Assembly: GCA_020629935.1 (NCBI GenBank)
Contig: JAHDCJ010000001.1
Coordinates: forward strand, 96,007-132,432
Origin: Saprospiraceae bacterium
GTDB taxonomy: Bacteria > Bacteroidota > Bacteroidia > Chitinophagales > Saprospiraceae
DNA length: 36,426 nucleotides
Reading direction: 5' to 3'
Numbering within the stretch: position 1 is the stretch's first letter; the number at the start of each line of letters is the position of its first letter. The notes beneath the pieces are model-generated. The model had not been told where the DNA came from. It was given only the letters and a program-made list of their open reading frames with translations, and did not search any database. Of the stretch, positions 9,535 through 18,685 are shown piece by piece. A program made the translations under genes and the position numbers.

Positions 9535-10785
9535 TTGCTTGATTGGGACAAACATCTATTTTACATGTTTAAAAGCTTTACCTCAAAAATTATTTACTTC
9601 GTACTATTTTCCATAATGGTACCCTTGACTTTCTATGCCCAAAAAGAAGCATTAGAACGGAAACGAAATCAACTCAACCAAGCCATAAAACTTACTAAAG
9701 AAACCATTGATGTTACTAAAAAGAATAAAGCTTTTGCCCAAGAAGAGTTCTTAGCGTTAAAAGAACAAGTGGCCGTTAGAAATGAGTTAGTAGAAACCAT
9801 ACAAGCAGAAATTGATCAGATTGATAATAGTATTGATCGCAACAAAGATATTATTGCTGCTTTGGAAAAAGATCTGGAGCATGTAAAAGAAGATTATGGT
9901 CGAATGCTTCGAGAAGCTTATCGATTTCGAATGACGCAAAATAGAACCTTCTATTTGCTTTCTTCTAGTAATTTCCGACAAGCTTTACTCCGATGGCGAT
10001 ATATGAAACGCTATGATCAATATCGAAAAAATCAAGCGTCAATGATTGCCAACACACAATCTTCTCTTGAAGGAAAACTGAAAAAATTTCAATCGCGAAG
10101 ATTGGAAAAAATTTCGCTAAAAGAAGAAGAAGCCAAACAACGGACGCAGTTAAAAAATGATCTTAAAAAGAAAGAGAAATTATTCAAATTACTCCAGTCC
10201 AAATCATTTAAATTGGATCGTAAATTGAATAAACAAAAAGAAGAGCGTGAAGCCCTTTTCGATCAAATAGAAAATTTTATTATTGCAGAAGTAAAAAATC
10301 AACGAAAAGAAGCGCGTGCACCTAAAACCCCAGAAAAGAAAACCGTAAAACCAACCAGCAGCTCTGACCGTGCCATTGGAGACGCTTTTCGAAAGTCAAA
10401 AGGTAAATTACCTTGGCCAGTTAAAACTGGAAATATTTCTGGACGCTATGGAGAACAATCACATCCTATCAATAAAAAATTAAAAATTCGAAATAATGGA
10501 ATTGATATAAGAACCAACCAACAGGCAGAAGTACGCACGGTATTTGAAGGCGAAGTCGTTAGTGTTTTTTATGATACCGCGCTTAAATACGCCATCATGG
10601 TGAAACATGGCCCATACTATAGTGCTTATGCCAACATTAAAGAAACTTTCGTCCAAAAGGGCGATAAAGTAAAACAAAAACAAGCCTTGGGGATTGTGGA
10701 AACTAAAAATGGCAAAACCGAACTTCATTTCGAAATTTGGAGAGAACGACATTGCCAAAACCCCGCTTCTTGGATTTCAAAGTAA
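9535..10785 (+). CDS. envC: EnvC-like murein hydrolase activator (coiled coil + LytM/M23 domain)
   Basis: Signal-like N-terminus, long coiled coil, C-terminal LytM domain (GRYGEQSHPINKKLKIRNNGIDI...LHFEIWRERHCQNPASWI). Start codon uncertain; an in-frame ATG at 9565 is an alternative. Confidence 0.8.
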   Translation: MLDWDKHLFYMFKSFTSKIIYFVLFSIMVPLTFYAQKEALERKRNQLNQAIKLTKETIDVTKKNKAFAQEEFLALKEQVAVRNELVETIQAEIDQIDNSIDRNKDIIAALEKDLEHVKEDYGRMLREAYRFRMTQNRTFYLLSSSNFRQALLRWRYMKRYDQYRKNQASMIANTQSSLEGKLKKFQSRRLEKISLKEEEAKQRTQLKNDLKKKEKLFKLLQSKSFKLDRKLNKQKEEREALFDQIENFIIAEVKNQRKEARAPKTPEKKTVKPTSSSDRAIGDAFRKSKGKLPWPVKTGNISGRYGEQSHPINKKLKIRNNGIDIRTNQQAEVRTVFEGEVVSVFYDTALKYAIMVKHGPYYSAYANIKETFVQKGDKVKQKQALGIVETKNGKTELHFEIWRERHCQNPASWISK

Positions 10786-10827
10786 GTATGCTTTTTCAAC
10801 TTACTTCAATTCTTAAAAGACCACATT

Positions 10828-12039
10828 GTGAACGAATGGAACCTCGGTGATGACCGAAAAAAAGGACTAAAGGTCCAAACGGAATACGCTATTCTTGTAG
10901 GCGTAATCTCTCAACACCAAAATGCAGAACAAGCCAATGATTTTTTAGATGAATTAGAATTCTTAGCCCTTACCGCAGGAGCAGTAACGGAAAGAAGATT
11001 CGTCCAAAAACTCGGACAACCAGACCGAAGAACTTTTGTAGGAAAAGGTAAACTCGAAGAAATTCGATTATATATTGAAGCCAACGAAAAAATCAATTTA
11101 GTTATTTTTGATGATGACCTTACGGGAAAACAAACCAACATCATCGAAGAAGAACTCAAATGTAAAATCTTAGATCGCTCAAGCCTCATCCTAGATATTT
11201 TTGCTAGTCGGGCACAAACCGCACAAGCAAAAACACAAGTCGAATTAGCCCAACTCCAATACTTACTTCCTAGGCTTCGAGGACTATGGACTCACTTGGA
11301 AAGACAACGTGGAGGTATCGGTATGCGTGGACCTGGAGAAACAGAAATTGAGACAGATCGTCGGATCATTCGAGACAAGATTAGCCTACTTAAAAAGAAG
11401 TTGGCAAAAATTGATCTGCAAAATTCTACTCGACGAAAAAATCGAGGACAAATGATTCGAGTAGCCTTGGTGGGTTATACCAATGTTGGAAAATCTACCC
11501 TCATGAATTACTTAAGTAAATCTGAAGTCTTTGCAGAAAACAAACTCTTTGCCACACTAGATACCACCGTTCGAAAAATCGTATTCGAAAGAATGCCTTT
11601 TCTACTTTCAGATACCGTAGGTTTTATTCGAAAATTACCTACTCACCTCATTGAAAGTTTTAAATCTACACTAGACGAAGTTAGGGAAAGTGATTTTTTA
11701 ATTCATGTGATTGACATTGCACATCCTACTTATGCAGATCAAATTGAAGTGGTTCAAAAAACCTTAAAAGATTTAGGTGCAGAAGAAAAACCAGTACTCT
11801 ATGTCTTCAATAAAATGGATTTATATCGTGAAGAGGCTTTTGATGATATGCTCGAACAAGAAACAAAATCAGAAATCGAAAATGAGCTCAAAGTCTCACT
11901 AGGCAAACAACTCGAAAATGATATGGTTTTTATTTCTGTTAAAGAAAAAGAGAATCTTGATATCTTAAGAGAAAGGTTACAAAAAAAGGTAAAAGAATTA
12001 TACCTTGTGCGTTATCCCCACCAAACCAAGTTTTGGTAA
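10828..12039 (+). CDS. hflX: GTPase HflX
   Basis: GMRGPGETEIETDRR, GYTNVGKSTLMN (G1), DTVGFIRKLP (G3), NKMD (G4); GTG start. Confidence 0.93.
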   Translation: MNEWNLGDDRKKGLKVQTEYAILVGVISQHQNAEQANDFLDELEFLALTAGAVTERRFVQKLGQPDRRTFVGKGKLEEIRLYIEANEKINLVIFDDDLTGKQTNIIEEELKCKILDRSSLILDIFASRAQTAQAKTQVELAQLQYLLPRLRGLWTHLERQRGGIGMRGPGETEIETDRRIIRDKISLLKKKLAKIDLQNSTRRKNRGQMIRVALVGYTNVGKSTLMNYLSKSEVFAENKLFATLDTTVRKIVFERMPFLLSDTVGFIRKLPTHLIESFKSTLDEVRESDFLIHVIDIAHPTYADQIEVVQKTLKDLGAEEKPVLYVFNKMDLYREEAFDDMLEQETKSEIENELKVSLGKQLENDMVFISVKEKENLDILRERLQKKVKELYLVRYPHQTKFW

Positions 12040-12067
12040 ATAAATTACCAAAGCCAAAAAAATCGTA

Positions 12068-13171
12068 ATGAATAGTAAGTATAATAAATACGCGCATTTA
12101 CTTGTCAATTATTGTGTAGATCTTAAACCTGGTGAACGACTGTTTGTTCGATCAACGACATTAGCCGAGCCCCTACTCAGAGAAATTTATAGAGAAGCCC
12201 TAAAGGTTGGAGCAAGTGCTGAAATCATGATGGACTTTAGAGAACAAAGCCGCATCTTTTTTCAAGAAGCCAATGATAGTCAACTCCAATATGTATCACC
12301 GATGCTTGATGAAGCGATGCGGTCTTTTGATGCCTACATCAATGTACGCGCACCTTTTAATCTAAGAGAAAACCAAGGCGTAGATATTGATAAAACCAAA
12401 ATCAATAAGGCTGCTCAAAAAGAAATGTGGCAAAATTATTATAAACGAACAGCGACAAGAGATCTCAAAAGATCCCTTTGCCAATTTCCAACGCAGGCCA
12501 ATGCACAAGAAGCGGGTATGTCTTTAGAAGAATATGAAAATTTTGTTTTCAAAGCTTGTTTTTTAGACTATGATAATCCAATTGAAAAATGGTTGGAGGT
12601 AAGAGAATATCAACAAAAGATTGTAGATGTGCTTAATAGTAAAGAGCAGATTCGTTATCGAAATGAACACTTTGATATTACGTTTTCTACCAAAGGAAGA
12701 ACTTGGATCAACTCCGACGGACAAACCAATATGCCTTCGGGAGAAGTCTATACTTCCCCTGTAGAAGATTCGGTAAATGGAACGGTACATTTTTCTTTCC
12801 CAGGCATTCATGGAGGCTATGAAGTGGAAGGCGTTACCTTATGGGTTAAGGACGGACTCATCCATAAATGGGAAGCTAAAAGAGGAAAAGCATATCTTGA
12901 TGAAGTCTTTAAAATTCCAGGTGCTACCCGTTTTGGTGAAGCCGCAATTGGTACCAATCGCAACATCCAACAGATGACCAAGAATATTCTTTTTGATGAA
13001 AAAATTGGAGGAACAGTTCACATGGCTATTGGGCAATCTTATATGCAAGCTGGAGGAAAAAATGAATCCGCAATTCATTGGGATTTAATTACAGATATGA
13101 CGAATACGGAAGGCGAAATTTTTGCAGATGATGAGCGTATCTATCATAATGGTCAATTTTTATTTTTATAA
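12068..13171 (+). CDS. M29 family aminopeptidase (thermophilic metallopeptidase family)
   Basis: MPSGEVYTSPVEDSVNGTVHF, RFGEAAIGTN and AIHWDLITDM metal-ligand motifs. Confidence 0.9.
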   Translation: MNSKYNKYAHLLVNYCVDLKPGERLFVRSTTLAEPLLREIYREALKVGASAEIMMDFREQSRIFFQEANDSQLQYVSPMLDEAMRSFDAYINVRAPFNLRENQGVDIDKTKINKAAQKEMWQNYYKRTATRDLKRSLCQFPTQANAQEAGMSLEEYENFVFKACFLDYDNPIEKWLEVREYQQKIVDVLNSKEQIRYRNEHFDITFSTKGRTWINSDGQTNMPSGEVYTSPVEDSVNGTVHFSFPGIHGGYEVEGVTLWVKDGLIHKWEAKRGKAYLDEVFKIPGATRFGEAAIGTNRNIQQMTKNILFDEKIGGTVHMAIGQSYMQAGGKNESAIHWDLITDMTNTEGEIFADDERIYHNGQFLFL

Positions 13172-13177
13172 AAACAA

Positions 13178-13750
13178 ATGAAAACAGGTTTATTCTTCGG
13201 CTCTTTTAATCCTATTCATGTAGGGCATCTTTTGATTGCATCTTATATGGAACAACATACGGATTTAGATGAAATCTGGCTCATTGTTTCTCCTCAAAAT
13301 CCATTTAAAAAAACAGCTGATTTAGCCCCAGAGTATCATCGTTTAAAGATGGTGGAGTTGGGTTTAAAACCTTCTCCACAAATTCTCGCTTCTGATGTAG
13401 AGTTTAATTTGCCCAAACCTTCTTATACTATAGATACGCTTCGTTTTTTAAAAGAAGAATATCCCCAAAGATCTTTTCAACTAATCATTGGTGGCGACAA
13501 TCTAGTGAGCTTTCCTAAGTGGAAGTCTTATGAAGAAATTTTAGAAAATTTTGGCTTATTGGTTTATCTCCGCCCAGGTTATGAAAAAGGCGAATTAGCC
13601 GCACATCCTAATGTGCATTGTGTAGATGCTCCCATGTTAGATATTTCTGCTACTTATATCCGAAAACAATGCAAAGCGGGAAAATCGATTGCCTACTTAG
13701 TACCAGAGTCCGTTAGAAATTATATCTCAGAAAAAAACCTCTTTCAATAA
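13178..13750 (+). CDS. nadD: Nicotinate-nucleotide adenylyltransferase
   Basis: GLFFGSFNPIHVGHLLIA; SYTIDTLRFL; IGGDNLVSFPKW; ISATYIRKQ. Confidence 0.93.
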   Translation: MKTGLFFGSFNPIHVGHLLIASYMEQHTDLDEIWLIVSPQNPFKKTADLAPEYHRLKMVELGLKPSPQILASDVEFNLPKPSYTIDTLRFLKEEYPQRSFQLIIGGDNLVSFPKWKSYEEILENFGLLVYLRPGYEKGELAAHPNVHCVDAPMLDISATYIRKQCKAGKSIAYLVPESVRNYISEKNLFQ

Positions 13751-13754
13751 TAAA

Positions 13755-13791
13755 CCTTGTTTTAAAATAACTTCGTTATTTCAAAACAAGG
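13755..13791. terminator. Long hairpin between convergent nadD and gcvT, probable bidirectional terminator-like structure
   Basis: CCTTGTTTTAAAATAAC-ttc-GTTATTTcAAAACAAGG: 17-nt arms with one mismatch; no strong trailing T-run. Confidence 0.6.
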
Positions 13792-13830
13792 CCGATCAAT
13801 AACTTGAATCTATCTATTGAATGGATCGTT

Positions 13831-14940
13831 TTATTTCGCTTTATAAAATGGCATTTTCACCACTTGCGCTTTGATTCGTTTTCCTCGAATATCTAAATAT
13901 ATTTCACTCCCCGACTTGTGATGACCCATTTTTACATAGCCCATACCAATGGCTTTTTTGACAGAAGGACCTTGCGTTCCAGAAGTTACTTCACCTATTT
14001 CTTTTCCTTCTTCATCTAAAATTTTATATCCTTTTCTAGGAATTCCTCGATCAATCATTTCAAAGCCGACTAACTTTTTGCGAATGCCTGTCAGTTTTTG
14101 TGCATTAAAAATTTCACAACTATGGAAGTTTCCTTTTTGCAATTTGGTTATCCAACTTAAACCCGCTTCGATAGGCGAAGTGGTATCATCAATATCATTT
14201 CCATATAAACAAAAACCCATTTCCAATCGCAAGGTATCTCTTGCTCCTAAACCAATGGGTTTAATACCATGTGGTTCACCCGCAGCCATAATCGCATTCC
14301 AAATTTCAGCGGCATGTTCAGATGGTGCATACACTTCAAAACCACCAGAACCTGTATATCCTGTGGCAGAAACGATTACTTTGTCAAAACCAGCAAATTT
14401 TCCTTTTTCAAAGGTATAATATTTCATGTTCTCTAAATCCATCTCTGTTAAAGATGCTAGTGCTGCAGTTGCTTTAGGCCCTTGAATAGCTAAAAGCGCT
14501 GTTTCATCTGAAATATTATAAAGTTGGGCATCAAATTGATTGTGGTCGTTGATCCAATTCCAATCCTTTTCCATGTTTGAAGCATTGACGACCAACATAT
14601 AAGCTTGTTCGCCTGCCGCACATTGATCTTCTGGTAAGCGATAAACTAAAAGATCGTCTACAATTCCTCCATTTTTATTAGGAAGACAAGAATACTGTGC
14701 ATCTCCAATATCTAATTTAGAAACATCATTAGAAGTAACCAATTGAATTAAATCTAATGCTTCTTTACCACGAACAATAAATTCGCCCATATGAGAAACA
14801 TCAAACATCCCTACCCCTTCTCTCACGGTTTGGTGTTCTTCTTTAATTCCTGCATAAGATACAGGCATATAATAACCTGCAAATTCTACCATTTTTGCGC
14901 CTAAGGCTTCATGAATTGCGGATAAAGGTGTCTTTTTCAT
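13831..14940 (-). CDS. gcvT: Glycine cleavage system aminomethyltransferase (T protein)
   Basis: [57 protein letters not shown] at 14940 preferred over the longer track ORF start at 15009. Confidence 0.95.
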   Translation of the reverse strand: MKKTPLSAIHEALGAKMVEFAGYYMPVSYAGIKEEHQTVREGVGMFDVSHMGEFIVRGKEALDLIQLVTSNDVSKLDIGDAQYSCLPNKNGGIVDDLLVYRLPEDQCAAGEQAYMLVVNASNMEKDWNWINDHNQFDAQLYNISDETALLAIQGPKATAALASLTEMDLENMKYYTFEKGKFAGFDKVIVSATGYTGSGGFEVYAPSEHAAEIWNAIMAAGEPHGIKPIGLGARDTLRLEMGFCLYGNDIDDTTSPIEAGLSWITKLQKGNFHSCEIFNAQKLTGIRKKLVGFEMIDRGIPRKGYKILDEEGKEIGEVTSGTQGPSVKKAIGMGYVKMGHHKSGSEIYLDIRGKRIKAQVVKMPFYKAK

Positions 14941-15133
14941 CTTTTCGATTTTTTCTACTTCAAAAATTGGTATTGCAAAAGTAAAGATAAAGTTTGCAAG
15001 GAAAAACAAATCTATCTTTTATCTTTAAAGAATGTAAAGATTTCAATCTTTGTCCTTATTATAAAAATTAGAATGGGTTAAGTAATTCCTGAATTGGACT
15101 TCCTTAAAACCAGATTCTACGATAAAATTAAAT

Positions 15134-16075
15134 ATGAAATTTTCAAAAGGTATATCATTGGGTAAACTTGCTCAATTAATCGATGCTAAAGTTATTGGTG
15201 ATGCAGATGCTATGGTTTATGGAATTAATGAAATTCATAAAGTAGAGTCGGGAGATATTACATTTTGTGATGTAGAAAAATATTTTAAAAAGTCTTTTAA
15301 GTCGGCAGCTTCTTTTGTTATTGTCAACAAAGAAGTAGAAGCGCCTGTGGGGAAATCGCTTTTGTATTGTGCCGATCCTTTTCTTTCGTATAATAAAATA
15401 GTAAGACACTTTTATCATCCTATTCCTTTGTCTGCACAAATCAGTGAAACAGCCAACATTCATCCTTCTGCCATCATTGAACCCAATGTAATCATCGGTC
15501 ATCGAGTAAAGATTGGAGCTTATACACATATTCGCGCCAATGTAGTTATTCATGATATGACAAGCATTGGGTCGCATGTAATTATTCAATCAGGCACCGT
15601 TATTGGCACTGATGCCTTCTATTATAAACGACGATCAGATGGTTATGACAAGATGTATAGTTGTGGTCGTGTACTTATCGAAGATCGAGTAGAAATTGGT
15701 GCTTCTTGTACTATTGATCGAGGCGTTTCTGGGGATACGATTATTGGCGCGGGTACGAAGATTGATAATCATGTACATATTGCACATGGCGTGGTGGTTG
15801 GGAAGGATTGTTTATTTGCCGCCCAAGTGGGGGTTGCAGGTAAGACGATTATAGGTGATCGTGTAAAATTGTGGGGACAAGTTGGCATTGCGACCAATTT
15901 AATTTTAGGTGATGATGTCGAAGTCTATGCCCAATCTGGTGTTTCACATAATTTACCATCTGGCAAAGCTTATTTTGGTTCTCCTGCCATTGAAGCTAAA
16001 GAGTGGTTTAGTGATTATCGAGCGATTAAACGCGCGCCAAGAGAAATTAAAGATTTAAAAGATAGGTTGGAGTAA
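15134..16075 (+). CDS. lpxD: UDP-3-O-(3-hydroxyacyl)glucosamine N-acyltransferase, LpxD-like
   Basis: N-terminal LpxD domain followed by hexapeptide beta-helix (YSCGRVLIEDRVEIGASCTIDRGVSGDTIIGAGTKIDNHVHIAHGVVVGKDCLFAAQVGVAG). Confidence 0.88.
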   Translation: MKFSKGISLGKLAQLIDAKVIGDADAMVYGINEIHKVESGDITFCDVEKYFKKSFKSAASFVIVNKEVEAPVGKSLLYCADPFLSYNKIVRHFYHPIPLSAQISETANIHPSAIIEPNVIIGHRVKIGAYTHIRANVVIHDMTSIGSHVIIQSGTVIGTDAFYYKRRSDGYDKMYSCGRVLIEDRVEIGASCTIDRGVSGDTIIGAGTKIDNHVHIAHGVVVGKDCLFAAQVGVAGKTIIGDRVKLWGQVGIATNLILGDDVEVYAQSGVSHNLPSGKAYFGSPAIEAKEWFSDYRAIKRAPREIKDLKDRLE

Positions 16076-16079
16076 TTTT

Positions 16080-16691
16080 TTATTCTAAATCAAAAAGTGT
16101 GGCTTGTTCTTCTTCTGGCAATAATCGAAAAGATCGACGATGATGAACGGTTACGCCATAAGTTCGAATGGCTTCTCGATGTGCTTTTGTAGGGTAGCCT
16201 TTATTACTATCCCAATGAAAAATTGGATATTTTTCATGCAGTTTGGCCATAAAATCATCTCGGTAGGTTTTGGCTAAAACTGAAGCCGCCGCAATAGACA
16301 AAAACTTTGAATCGCCTTTCACGATACAATAATGCGGAATTTTTTCATAGGGTCTAAATCGATTCCCATCAATCAATAAAGCAGTAGGCTTTATTTGAAG
16401 TTGATCGACTGCACGATGCATAGATAAAAACGAAGCGTTTAAAATATTATGCGTATCTATCTCTTCTGGTGTCATACTTCCAACGGCCCAAGCAATGGCT
16501 TCTTCTTCGATTATGGGTCGTAAAATATTCCGTTGTTTTTCCGACAATAATTTGGAGTCATTTAAAAAGGGATGTGAAAAATTTTCTGGCAAAATAACTG
16601 CCGCAGCAAATACAGGCCCAGCCAAACAACCTCGACCTGCTTCATCACAACCCGCTTCTTTTTCTCCTTTTTTGAAATAGGGTTTTAACAT
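16080..16691 (-). CDS. rnhB: Ribonuclease HII
   Basis: [46 protein letters not shown]. Confidence 0.95.
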   Translation of the reverse strand: MLKPYFKKGEKEAGCDEAGRGCLAGPVFAAAVILPENFSHPFLNDSKLLSEKQRNILRPIIEEEAIAWAVGSMTPEEIDTHNILNASFLSMHRAVDQLQIKPTALLIDGNRFRPYEKIPHYCIVKGDSKFLSIAAASVLAKTYRDDFMAKLHEKYPIFHWDSNKGYPTKAHREAIRTYGVTVHHRRSFRLLPEEEQATLFDLE

Positions 16692-16894
16692 AAAATCATG
16701 TATTGTATAGAAGTTGTTTAAAGATGCCTAAAGATAAAAAAAGTCGACTCGAATTACAATTGGACAAAAAAATGAAACTCTTATGATGCAATGTTGATAC
16801 CATTTTCCTTTGGTTCTACGTTTTAGCATTGTTTTTGTATCTTTTGGTATGTAAGTAATTTACGAGATTGAATTACTTAAGCGTACAAAATAAA

Positions 16895-18088
16895 ATGATT
16901 ATGATGTTATTACGTAGTTTTCTCATTGGTTTTTTCTTGTTGTGCATAGGATTTCTTCAAGCGCAAGAGATCGACTATTATTATTATAAATCTGCGCTGA
17001 AAGCTAAGAGTCAACGAAATTACGTATTGGCAGTATCCGATTTCAATAGTTTTATTCGAAGATATCCCGAGCATGAGAAAGCCTATTATTTTAGGGGTTA
17101 TTGTCATTTGTATTTGGGCAATTACGAATCAGCTTTAGAAGATTTTGAAATGCTCATTGATTTGAACCCTAAAGATGTAGACGCTTATTATTCTGCGGGA
17201 AAAGTATGCTATGAAAGTAAACAATACGAAGAAGCTACGAAATATTTTTCTAAAGCTTTAGAATTAAATACACGACATATTCAATCTTATAATGATCGAG
17301 GAATGGCTTTATGCTTCCAAAATAAATTTTATGATGCCTTGGAAGATTTTTACACGGCGGTTTCTATTGATTCTACTTTTGCAATGGCTTATGTCAATGC
17401 TGGAGCCGCCAGATATTTCAGTCAAGATATAGAAAACCCTGTAGAAAAAGATTTGATCATTGCTAAAGAATGGTTTACCAAAGCCATAAAGGTAGACCCT
17501 CGAATTTTTATTGCTCATTATAACCGAGCTGCTGTCAATTTTTTCCTAGGTGAATTGGATTTATCCATCAAAGATCTCAATCAATCTTTACGTATTAATC
17601 CCTTACATGCCAAGTCGTATTTGTACATGGGGGTAGTTTATAATGAAAAAGGAAATACAGGAAGGGCATTATCTGAATTTAAAAAAGCGATCCGTTTAGA
17701 CTCCACATTAAGTTATCCTTATGAAGAAATGGCGCATATTTATCTTGCTCAAGGAAATACAGAAGAAGCCATTAGTCATTATAAAAAAGCGGCAGAAGCC
17801 AATCAAGAAGGAGGCGAAATGTATAAAGGCTTAATGGATTTTCAAATTGCAAAAGTACATGCGGTACAGGGAAATACTCAAGCCATGTATGGAGCACTTA
17901 AAGAAGCTAAAAAGTTAAAAGTATTTTCTTACCGAAAGGTATATGAAGAGTTATTGTCGGCGAAAGAATTTAAAAAATTCAAGCCCGAAAAGAATTTTCA
18001 ATCTTTGATAAAATCTTTAGCCAAAGTCAAAAAGACGAATAAATTCCTTAATCCTGCGATGCGTTGGTTTAGAATGCGAGGAACATAA
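16895..18088 (+). CDS. Secreted tetratricopeptide repeat protein
   Basis: Signal peptide MIMMLLRSFLIGFFLLCIGFLQAQ; about 7 TPR units. The track start at 16868 is a TTG; the ATG at 16895 is more plausible. Confidence 0.8.
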   Translation: MIMMLLRSFLIGFFLLCIGFLQAQEIDYYYYKSALKAKSQRNYVLAVSDFNSFIRRYPEHEKAYYFRGYCHLYLGNYESALEDFEMLIDLNPKDVDAYYSAGKVCYESKQYEEATKYFSKALELNTRHIQSYNDRGMALCFQNKFYDALEDFYTAVSIDSTFAMAYVNAGAARYFSQDIENPVEKDLIIAKEWFTKAIKVDPRIFIAHYNRAAVNFFLGELDLSIKDLNQSLRINPLHAKSYLYMGVVYNEKGNTGRALSEFKKAIRLDSTLSYPYEEMAHIYLAQGNTEEAISHYKKAAEANQEGGEMYKGLMDFQIAKVHAVQGNTQAMYGALKEAKKLKVFSYRKVYEELLSAKEFKKFKPEKNFQSLIKSLAKVKKTNKFLNPAMRWFRMRGT

Positions 18089-18153
18089 ACAACTACAAAT
18101 CAGCAAAATAAAACCCCATAACGTAAAAATACGCTATAAAATGTAAAAATAAG

Positions 18154-18184
18154 TTGCATAGCTTGTTTTTTCGCCATATCTTTG
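18154..18184 (+). promoter_or_regulatory. Candidate Bacteroidota promoter (-33 TTG / -7 TATCTTTG) for the blaI-M56 operon
   Basis: TTG at 18154-18156, TATCTTTG at 18177-18184 (TAnnTTTG consensus), 20-nt spacing. Confidence 0.5.
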
Positions 18185-18307
18185 AAGTATCCTGATTTAT
18201 TCCCCACTTACTCTTCGTATTTTTCTACGTTCATTCTTAGAAAAGATACCAACCTAATTAGTAAAAGAAGTATTAAGTATTTCTTTCATTAATTATAAAT
18301 AATACTT

Positions 18308-18685
18308 ATGAAAAGATTGACTAAAGTAGAAGAACAAATCATGCAAGTGATTTGGAAATCTGAACGTTGTTTGGTCCGTGACATTATTGATTCTTTAGGT
18401 GATCCTAAAACTCCACATAGTACGATTTCTTCTGTTGTCCGTATTTTGGAAAAGAAAGGATATGTTGGTCATAAAGCTTATGGTCGTACCTATGAGTATT
18501 TTCCACTTATAGCTAAAGAAGATTATTTCAAGCAGACCATAAAAGGTTTAGTCAAAGATTATTTTGGGGGATCTGTTCAACGATTAGTTTCTTTTCTAGC
18601 GAAAGAAAATGAATTGGACATGAGCGAGTTATCTGAAATAATTCAGGAAATAGATAAAATCGAAAAGGAAGAACAAGATGATTAA
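18308..18685 (+). CDS. BlaI/MecI/CopY family transcriptional repressor
   Basis: LTKVEEQIMQVIWKSERCLVRDIIDSLGDPKTPHSTISSVVRILEKKGYVGHKAYGRTYEYFPLI winged-helix signature. Confidence 0.93.
   Translation: MKRLTKVEEQIMQVIWKSERCLVRDIIDSLGDPKTPHSTISSVVRILEKKGYVGHKAYGRTYEYFPLIAKEDYFKQTIKGLVKDYFGGSVQRLVSFLAKENELDMSELSEIIQEIDKIEKEEQDD

Noticed and set aside
10480-11189. Minus-strand ORFs of 92 aa each in envC and hflX
   Set aside because: Antisense within strongly supported genes.
13949-14419. 156-aa plus-strand ORF
   Set aside because: Lies entirely antisense inside gcvT, whose protein is strongly conserved; shadow ORF.
15176-15589. 137-aa minus-strand ORF
   Set aside because: Antisense to the lpxD-like hexapeptide-repeat region; its repetitive composition simply mirrors the real gene.
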